The notes beneath the pieces are model-generated. The model was given only the letters and a program-made list of their open reading frames with translations, ran no database searches and was not told the origin of the DNA. Below, piece by piece: positions 58,657 to 64,000 of a stretch of DNA of 64,000 nucleotides. A program made the position numbers and the translations under genes. How positions within the stretch are numbered: the first letter of the stretch is position 1; the number at the start of each line of letters is the position of its first letter. Source of the DNA: Cohnella phaseoli (GTDB lineage: Bacteria > Bacillota > Bacilli > Paenibacillales > Paenibacillaceae); contig NZ_QRDZ01000021.1 in assembly GCF_003386235.1 (NCBI RefSeq), forward strand, positions 112,401 to 176,400. The letters are read 5' to 3'.

Positions 58657-60316
58657 GAATGGGCAGAATCATCGGGCGGCGCTTCGTCTGGTTCCACAGA
58701 AATTTGCCGACCTCGTCCTTGATCGTCATTTTGTAAGTGCTCCACTGGTTCACTTTCTCCTCCAGCAGCTTGTCGAGAGAAGAGGCCGCGATGCGGTTCA
58801 CTTGCTCCAGCAGCCCCTCCGATTCGCGGACGTAGACGAAGCCGCGCGAGATCGTGTCCGGACCGGACAAAATTTTGCTGTCGGCGCGGCTTAGCGTAAT
58901 GACAATGATCAGCACTCCGTCCTCGGACATATGCTTGCGATCGCGCAGCACAACATGGCCGACGTCTCCGATGCCAAGGCCGTCGACGAGCGTGTTGCCG
59001 GTTGTAATTTTCCGGCGCTGACTGGCGACGCCTTGCTCGATATCGACAACGTCTCCGTTTTTGACGATGAAGATGTTATCCTCTTCGACTCCGACCGATT
59101 CCGCCAGAATGCGATGCTGGTACAGCATCCGATACTCGCCGTGGATCGGGATGAAATACTTGGGCTTCATCAGCGTGAGCATCAGCTTCAGCTCCTCCTG
59201 GCTGGCATGCCCGGAGACGTGCATGCCGGTAACGGAGCCTGAGCCGTAAATCACTTTTGCGCCGATCTCGTACAAATTGTCGACGATGCGCGCGACGTTG
59301 CGCTCATTGCCGGGAATCGGCGTTGCGGCTAGAATAACCGTATCCCCGCGGTGCACCTCCAATTGACGGTGGTTGGAGCTCGCAAGCCTGGACAGCGCGG
59401 CCATCGGCTCCCCTTGCGAGCCCGTGCAGAGCACGACGACTTCGTTCGGAGAATAACGGTTCACATCGGTCGGCTCAATCAGCATGCCTTCGGGCAGTCG
59501 CAAATAGCCGAGCTCCACCGCAACGTCAACGACGTTAACCATGCTCCTGCCGAGCAGCGCAAGCTTGCGGCCGAAGCGAAGAGAGGCGTCGACGATCTGC
59601 TGCAGCCGGTGCACGTTGGAAGCGAACGTAGAAATGAAGATTTTTTGCTCCGCCTTGGAGAATGCCTCCTCGATATGCTCGCCGACGACCCGCTCGGAGG
59701 GCGTAAAGCCTGGCCGCTCTGCGTTGGTGCTCTCCGAGAGAAGCAGCAGCACGCCTTTGCGGCCGAGCGCGGCCATTTTGTGAATATCCGGATAATGGTT
59801 GTTGACCGGCGTAAGATCGAACTTAAAGTCCCCGGTATGGACGACCGTTCCTTCGGGCGTGTTCAGCGCGATGCCCAGGCAGTCGGGGATGCTGTGATTG
59901 GTGCTGAAAAAGCTCACCTTGAAGCTGCCGAAGCGGAGTGCCGAATCGGCGGTAATCGTCTTTAGCCGCGAGCTGCCGAGCAGTCCGTGCTCGCGCAGCT
60001 TAACCTCGATCAGGCCCAGCGTCAGTCGCGTCGCATAGATCGGCATATTAAGCTGCTTCAATACGTAAGGGATGCCGCCAATATGATCCTCATGTCCATG
60101 CGTCACGATGAGCGCGCGGATTTTGTCCTTATTTTCAAGCAAATATGTAATATCGGGCACGATAACATCGATGCCAAGCAGGCTTTCGTCCGGGAACTTG
60201 GAGCCGCAATCGATGACGAGAATATCGTTCGCGTAGCGAATGACGTACATATTTTTGCCGATTTCGTTGACGCCGCCCAGCGCGACAACCGACAGCGCGT
60301 TCTCTTCCGAGCTCAA
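58643..60316 (-). CDS. Ribonuclease J
   Basis: 557 residues from TTG at 60316, directly preceded by ACGGAGGGGACC on this strand; a longer frame begins at 60379 but lacks a ribosome site. The length and order are those of RNase J: metallo-beta-lactamase domain with VTHGHEDHIGG (zinc ligands), LSESTNAERPGFTPSE and FASNVHRLQQIVDAS of the beta-CASP domain, SGHASQEEL, and the C-terminal domain. It degrades and processes RNA from the 5' end. The paralogue J1 or J2 cannot be told from the sequence alone. Confidence 0.93.
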   Translation of the reverse strand: MSSEENALSVVALGGVNEIGKNMYVIRYANDILVIDCGSKFPDESLLGIDVIVPDITYLLENKDKIRALIVTHGHEDHIGGIPYVLKQLNMPIYATRLTLGLIEVKLREHGLLGSSRLKTITADSALRFGSFKVSFFSTNHSIPDCLGIALNTPEGTVVHTGDFKFDLTPVNNHYPDIHKMAALGRKGVLLLLSESTNAERPGFTPSERVVGEHIEEAFSKAEQKIFISTFASNVHRLQQIVDASLRFGRKLALLGRSMVNVVDVAVELGYLRLPEGMLIEPTDVNRYSPNEVVVLCTGSQGEPMAALSRLASSNHRQLEVHRGDTVILAATPIPGNERNVARIVDNLYEIGAKVIYGSGSVTGMHVSGHASQEELKLMLTLMKPKYFIPIHGEYRMLYQHRILAESVGVEEDNIFIVKNGDVVDIEQGVASQRRKITTGNTLVDGLGIGDVGHVVLRDRKHMSEDGVLIIVITLSRADSKILSGPDTISRGFVYVRESEGLLEQVNRIAASSLDKLLEEKVNQWSTYKMTIKDEVGKFLWNQTKRRPMILPILIQV

Positions 60317-60423
60317 GAATCGGTCCCCTCCGTTTGCGATAGGAATAGGTGCAGTATTGCCTGGAATGACGCCGTTCATCCCAACGACCGGAGATAGCGG
60401 ACCGAGGCAATTTAAATTTCGGG

Positions 60424-60452
60424 TTGCATTTTGCAGAACTAGTGCGTATAAT
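60424..60452 (+). promoter_or_regulatory. Promoter of the T-box-aminotransferase unit
   Basis: TTGCAT (60424-60429) and TATAAT (60447-60452) with a 17-base spacer. It fires away from RNase J, towards the T-box leader. Confidence 0.65.
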
Positions 60453-60464
60453 TACCTCAAATTC

Positions 60465-60737
60465 ATAGGTTTGCCGAAAGTCGATGAAGAGAAAGAGTAC
60501 GTTATTCGTCAGTTCCGCAGAGAGTTGGGTCGGGTGAAAGCCAACGTTCGGGCGATAACGGAAAGCCGTCTCCGAGACGCAGACTGAAATTTGAGTAAGC
60601 TCTGCCGCATTTCCAGCGTTAACGGGAACACGTATTGATGGATACGTTGTTGAGTGCCGCTATATTTCGTGCGAACGAAAGGCGGAACTAGGGTGGTAAC
60701 ACGGGTGCAGACTCGTCCCTTGCGGACGGGTTTTTTT
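60465..60737 (+). ncRNA. T-box riboswitch leader
   Basis: The leader contains the T-box antiterminator sequence AACTAGGGTGGTAACACGGG (about 60686-60705) followed by an intrinsic terminator (CTCGTCC/GGACGGG, 60712-60730, then seven T). Stem I is recognisable by AGAGAG..GGGTGAAAGCC. Its helix CGTTAT/ATAACG brings GAAAGCCG opposite the AGTA bend, so the specifier codon may be GCC (Ala), AGC (Ser) or AAG; the sequence alone does not settle this. Uncharged tRNA would block termination and induce the aminotransferase gene. Confidence 0.85.
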
Positions 60738-60778
60738 GTTTTAAATTTTTGTCGTTATCCACAAGGAGGACTGTAAAA

Positions 60779-61960
60779 ATGCCAAATCAAACGTTAAAGC
60801 CGATCGAACGGCTGCTGTCGCCGCAAGTACGGGAGATGCCGCCGTCAGGCATACGCAAATTTTTCGATTACACGTCGGGCATGAAGGATGTGATCTCGCT
60901 CGGAGTCGGGGAGCCGGACTTCGTCACGCCCCAGATCGTTCGCGATGCCTGCGTCGCCGCGCTGGATAAAGGGAGAACGACGTATACCTCCAACTCGGGC
61001 ATGCCTGAACTGCGCGAGGCGATCTCCGGCTATTTGTCCGACAGCTGCAAAGTCGACTACGATCCGGCAAGCGAAGTGCTGGTCACGGTCGGCAGCAGCG
61101 AAGCCATCGACCTTGCGCTGCGCGCGCTGATTACCGAGGGCGATGAGATCGTTATTCCGGAGCCATGCTATATTTCCTATTCTCCTATCGTATTTCTAGG
61201 CGGCGGCAGACCGGTTGGCGTCGAGACGTTTGCCGAGCACCAGTTCAAGCTGAAGGCGGATGCGTTGCGAGAGAAGCTGACTCCTCGTTCCAAGGTGCTT
61301 GTGCTCTGCTATCCGAACAATCCGACCGGCGGAATAATGACTTACGAGGATTGGCTGCCGATCGCCAGGCTGGCGGAGGAACACAATCTGGTCGTCATCT
61401 CGGACGAAATCTATTCCGAACTGACTTACGGGGATAAGCATGTCAGCTTTGCGTCCTTGCCGGGCATGAAGGAGAGGACGCTCGTCGTTAACGGCTTCTC
61501 CAAAGCGTTCGCCATGACCGGCTGGCGCGTCGGCTATGCGTGCGGACCGCGCGAGTTGATCGCGGCTATGCTGAAAATCCATCAATATACGGTCATGTGC
61601 GCGCCGATTATGGGTCAGGTGGCGGCTTTGGCTTCGCTGCAGGTCGGGATGGAGGAGAAGGACCGGATGATCGAGTCCTACGATCAGCGGCGCAGACTAT
61701 TCGTGCAGGGGCTGCGGCAGATCGGGCTGCCGTGCCACGAGCCGCAGGGCGCGTTCTATGCCTTCCCTTCGATCGCTCATACGGGGCTTACCTCGGAGCA
61801 GTTCGCGCACCGACTGCTGCAGGAGGCGAAGGTCGTCACCGTGCCCGGCCAGGTGTTCGGTTCGGGCGGGGAAGGATTTATCCGTTGTTCTTACGCCTCG
61901 TCCCAGGTACAATTAGAAGAAGCATTGGAGAGAATCCGCAAATTTCTAAGCTTGATATAA
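60779..61960 (+). CDS. Class I/II PLP-dependent aminotransferase
   Basis: 393 residues from ATG 60779 after AAGGAGG. Typical fold-type I layout: SLGVGEPDFVTP at the N-terminus, NSGMPELREAI, CYPNNPTGG, the cofactor-ring Asp and Tyr in ISDEIYSELTY, the PLP lysine in NGFSKAFAMTGWRVGY, and FIRCSYASS with the substrate-carboxylate Arg. It belongs with aspartate/alanine-type aminotransferases such as AlaT and PatA. The T-box in its leader indicates induction by starvation for one amino acid; alanine is a candidate. A conserved hypothetical gene follows 17 bases later and may be co-transcribed. Confidence 0.9.
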   Translation: MPNQTLKPIERLLSPQVREMPPSGIRKFFDYTSGMKDVISLGVGEPDFVTPQIVRDACVAALDKGRTTYTSNSGMPELREAISGYLSDSCKVDYDPASEVLVTVGSSEAIDLALRALITEGDEIVIPEPCYISYSPIVFLGGGRPVGVETFAEHQFKLKADALREKLTPRSKVLVLCYPNNPTGGIMTYEDWLPIARLAEEHNLVVISDEIYSELTYGDKHVSFASLPGMKERTLVVNGFSKAFAMTGWRVGYACGPRELIAAMLKIHQYTVMCAPIMGQVAALASLQVGMEEKDRMIESYDQRRRLFVQGLRQIGLPCHEPQGAFYAFPSIAHTGLTSEQFAHRLLQEAKVVTVPGQVFGSGGEGFIRCSYASSQVQLEEALERIRKFLSLI

Positions 61961-61977
61961 GGAGGGAAGTCGCGAAG

Positions 61978-62712
61978 ATGGAAGCGACCAAAGGGAATAA
62001 CCTGAAGCTATATCCGCCGCAGGAAGACTATATTGCCTTCGACAACGAGGAAGACTATGCGGAGAAAGGGCGCGCTTGGGGGCTGTTCGCCAAGACGCCC
62101 AAGACGCAGTTCTGGTACAAAGGCGCGACCTCGCAGCACCAGGTCTCGATCAAGGGCTACCAGGAATACGGCAATATGAGCGTCTTGATCGTGGAATTCG
62201 AGGACGGCCGGGAGACGAGCATTCATCCGGCCTATCTGAAGGAAATGCAGAGCGGTACGTTCGGCAAAGAAACGGCTGTCGTAGAAGCGGAGGACGCGGA
62301 GAGCGGCGAGTCTTCCGTTGCGCCTTCCGCCTATGCGGATGCTGTAGAAGGCGGCGACGGGGACAAGCCGGTTAAGGCGGCTAAAGCCCAGAAAAAGCCG
62401 AAGGAGAAGAAGGAGAAGCTTGAGCTGCCGATCGACAAGGTGAAATTCACCGCAAAGGTGAAGGAGTTTACGACCAAGCCAAATCCGTTCTCCGACCGCG
62501 ACGACGAGGTGCTCCTGTTTGAGGAAGTCGCCATCGTAGGTGAGAACCCGCTTGCCATCGGCGACGCTTGGTGCGGCTACAGCAACACGCTCAAGGGCTT
62601 CGGGCTTGAGGTCGGCAACGTGATCACCTTCGAAGGAAAAGTCGTGGACAAGAAATTCAACAAGGAAATATTGTACAAGGTGAACAATCCTTCGAAGCTC
62701 GTCGTTCAGTGA
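61978..62712 (+). CDS. Conserved hypothetical protein downstream of the aminotransferase
   Basis: 244 residues from ATG 61978 after AAGGAGGG; a longer open frame overlapping the aminotransferase gene is an artefact. Two parts are linked by an Ala/Lys/Glu-rich hinge (about 100-150). The N-terminal domain (NEEDYAEKGRAWGLFAKTPK, QFWYKGATSQHQVSIKGY) and the C-terminal domain (TFEGKVVDKKFNKEI) have beta-rich, soluble character. I recognise it as a Firmicute conserved protein without assigned role. It may be under the same T-box control. Confidence 0.75.
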   Translation: MEATKGNNLKLYPPQEDYIAFDNEEDYAEKGRAWGLFAKTPKTQFWYKGATSQHQVSIKGYQEYGNMSVLIVEFEDGRETSIHPAYLKEMQSGTFGKETAVVEAEDAESGESSVAPSAYADAVEGGDGDKPVKAAKAQKKPKEKKEKLELPIDKVKFTAKVKEFTTKPNPFSDRDDEVLLFEEVAIVGENPLAIGDAWCGYSNTLKGFGLEVGNVITFEGKVVDKKFNKEILYKVNNPSKLVVQ

Positions 62713-62717
62713 TCGTG

Positions 62718-62753
62718 AAACAACCGCCGGGGAATTCTCCACGGCGGTTGTTT
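62718..62753 (+). terminator. Rho-independent terminator after the aminotransferase operon
   Basis: AAACAACCGCCG (62718-62729) pairs perfectly with CGGCGGTTGTTT (62742-62753) around a 12-base loop. The TTT forms part of the 3' arm. Confidence 0.8.
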
Positions 62754-62789
62754 GGCTATATCGGCTGATAAAAACTTCGATACAATCGC

Positions 62790-62820
62790 TTGACATTGCC
62801 GTTACGTAAAGGTGTACGAT
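62790..62820 (+). promoter_or_regulatory. MerR-type promoter with 19-bp spacer and internal operator
   Basis: TTGACA (62790-62795) and TACGAT (62815-62820) are 19 bases apart, longer than normal and typical of promoters twisted into shape by MerR proteins. The dyad CCGTTACGTAAAGG (62799-62812) sits in the spacer. It lies just before the MerR-family gene, so autoactivation in the manner of B. subtilis mta is likely. Confidence 0.75.
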
Positions 62821-62842
62821 CGGTTTGCAAGGAGGGATCGAG

Positions 62843-63607
62843 ATGGAATATACGGTTCAGAAGCTCGGCCAGCTGGCCGGAATCAGTACGCGCACGCTCC
62901 GCTACTACGATGAGATCGGACTTCTCAAGCCGGCGAGGATCAATTCGTCGGGGTATCGGATCTATGGGCAATGGGAGGTGGATCGTCTGCAGCAAATTTT
63001 GTTCTATCGAGAGCTTGACGTCGGCCTCGATGAGATCAAGGCGATCGTCGATTCTCCGGAATTCGACGCCCGGCGCGCGCTGTCAAGGCATCGCGAACAG
63101 CTTCTGGCTAAGCGTCGGCAACTCGACGCGCTGATAGCCAATATCGATCTGACCTTAGCCTACCAAAAGGGGATGACGGATATGAGCGATAAGCAGAAGT
63201 TCGAGGGCTTTAAACAGCAGCTCATTGACGATAACGAAGCCAAGTACGGCGAAGAAATCCGCGCGAAGTACGGCGACGAGCAAGTGGACAAATCCAATGC
63301 CAAACTCAAGGGCATGACGAAAGAGCAATACAAGGAAATCGAGCGTCTGTCGGAGGACATTCACGCAACGCTCGCGCAAGCGTTCGCGACGGGCGATCCG
63401 GCGGGGGAATTGGCGCAGAAAGCAGCCGATCTGCACCGTCGCTGGCTGACTTTCTACTGGGATCGATATTCCAAGGAAGCGCATGCGGGAATAGCCCAAA
63501 TGTACGTAGAGGACGAGCGATTCAAAGCCTACTACGATAAAGATCAGCCGGGAGTCGCAGAGTTCCTGCGTGAGGCCATCCGAATCTACACAGGAATCGA
63601 CGCCTAA
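62843..63607 (+). CDS. MerR-family regulator with TipAS antibiotic-recognition domain
   Basis: 254 residues from ATG 62843 after GGAGGGATCG. The N-terminal MerR DNA-binding domain is complete (YTVQKLGQLAGISTRTLRYYDEIGLL), followed by a coiled-coil linker (LSRHREQLLAKRRQLDALIANIDLTL) and the C-terminal TipAS domain (FEGFKQQLIDDNEAKYGEE..., HRRWLTFYWDRYSKEAHAGIAQMYVEDERFKAYYD), a globin-like pocket that captures thiopeptides and other hydrophobic drugs. It resembles Streptomyces TipAL and Bacillus Mta. No transporter gene follows at once; its targets are elsewhere or beyond the window. Confidence 0.9.
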   Translation: MEYTVQKLGQLAGISTRTLRYYDEIGLLKPARINSSGYRIYGQWEVDRLQQILFYRELDVGLDEIKAIVDSPEFDARRALSRHREQLLAKRRQLDALIANIDLTLAYQKGMTDMSDKQKFEGFKQQLIDDNEAKYGEEIRAKYGDEQVDKSNAKLKGMTKEQYKEIERLSEDIHATLAQAFATGDPAGELAQKAADLHRRWLTFYWDRYSKEAHAGIAQMYVEDERFKAYYDKDQPGVAEFLREAIRIYTGIDA

Positions 63608-63613
63608 TTCATC

Positions 63614-63716
63614 AAGGAAGCTGTGCCTAGGCAAAGCGAGACATTCCGAATGCCGGTCCCAATCGGACTGTCGGATGCCGCTGCTGCTTAGGGGCAGCTT
63701 CTTTTGCGTCTGTAGA
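63614..63716 (+). terminator. Terminator-like structure after the MerR gene
   Basis: GCTGC (63690-63694) pairs with GCAGC (63704-63708), followed by TTCTTTTG. An earlier AAGGAAGCTG (63616-63625) also matches the 3' arm and would give a larger hairpin. Confidence 0.55.
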
Positions 63717-63782
63717 GGGAAAGAAGTATTGTGCAGCGTCACGGAACAGATAAGAAGGGGCAGGTGGACCGGACAATGCGCT

Positions 63783-63902
63783 AAAGCGGAAAATCCCCCT
63801 TAATTTCGAAGATCCAGCCATTTTGAGGAAAATAAAGAGGATTATCCGCCTTAAATTATGAAAAATCAGATTTTACTAAAAATAAAGCGAAAAATCCCCT
63901 TT
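63783..63902. repeat. Short direct repeats in the terminal intergenic region
   Basis: AAAGCGGAAAATCCCCCTTAA (63784) and AAAGCGAAAAATCCCCTTTAA (63884) are imperfect direct repeats about 100 bases apart; a third, weaker match (AAAGAGGATTATCCGCCTTAA) lies at 63834. They occupy the gap between the MerR gene and the last partial gene. Function unknown. Confidence 0.6.
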
Positions 63903-63971
63903 AATCTCCACAGCCCCCTAATTCAGTTGGAGTCCTCCACCACGAAAATGTACACTTAGTACATGAGGAGG

Positions 63972-64000
63972 ATGAGCGCAGTGGGAAAAATGTCTGAACA
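63972..64000 (+). CDS. Start of an unidentified gene (partial)
   Basis: A GAGGAGG at 63965-63971 precedes both ATG 63972 (too close) and GTG 63981 (better spacing) in one frame; the frame reads MSAVGKMSE or GKMSE to the window end. The leader has an inverted repeat ATGTAC-5-GTACAT (63948-63964). Too little is visible to identify the product. Confidence 0.4.

Noticed and set aside
61540..61977. Frame extension upstream of the conserved hypothetical at 61978
   Set aside because: It lies entirely within the aminotransferase gene in another frame; AAGGAGGG precedes ATG 61978.

Overview
The window looks like chromosome from a moderately high-GC Firmicute of the Paenibacillus/Cohnella type. The indications are YesM/YesN two-component pairs, paired LplB/YtcP-type sugar permeases without their own ATPase, a T-box leader, purine and cyclic-di-AMP riboswitches, strong AGGAGG ribosome binding sites with frequent GTG/TTG starts, and short repeats of a kind often seen between genes in that group. 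I saw no rRNA, tRNA, CRISPR array or intact transposase. The genus is an inference from gene content only.

Layout. Positions 1-2.7 kb: the tail of a siderophore-binding protein, an IsdG-like protein, and a two-gene operon (His-rich protein plus ABC exporter) behind a striking GTATAC operator. Positions 2.9-9.7 kb: a more AT-rich accessory cluster (ceramidase-fold hydrolase, D-glutamate-cyclase-like and alanine-racemase-like proteins), then a Tat-exported beta-helix protein and an SGNH hydrolase. Positions 9.8-25.2 kb: a first carbohydrate locus with a YesM/YesN pair, a lipoprotein plus two permeases, a TIM-barrel isomerase, a Gfo/Idh oxidoreductase, a GH78 alpha-L-rhamnosidase, two dehydrogenases and a second ceramidase-fold hydrolase. 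It ends in fused remnants of a LysR gene and a threonine aldolase gene.

Positions 25.8-47.8 kb: a second carbohydrate locus. A GntR/FadR regulator gene (30.0 kb), a zinc dehydrogenase gene (25.9 kb) and an ABC transporter operon (31.2 kb) share AT-rich operator-like sequence. The operon continues, nearly without gaps, into an isomerase, Gfo/Idh proteins, a class V aminotransferase-fold enzyme, a large secreted putative glycoside hydrolase, an M20 hydrolase, RidA, a metallo-beta-lactamase-fold hydrolase, an FAH-family enzyme and a GH20-like protein. This combination reads like a route for taking up and dismantling an amino-sugar-containing glycan, but the substrate is unknown.

Positions 47.8-64 kb: a probable 530-bp non-autonomous inverted-repeat element, then mostly core genes. 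These are an AI-2E family transporter, a KamA-family radical SAM enzyme behind a cyclic-di-AMP riboswitch, a beta-propeller protein, a conserved secreted protein, a VanW protein, an ECF sigma/anti-sigma pair, an EamA exporter behind a purine riboswitch wired as an ON switch, RNase J, a T-box controlled aminotransferase, a conserved hypothetical and a TipAS-type MerR regulator. Between them lie a 160-bp MITE with TA flanks that supplies a stop codon, and a 5 x 42-bp tandem repeat.
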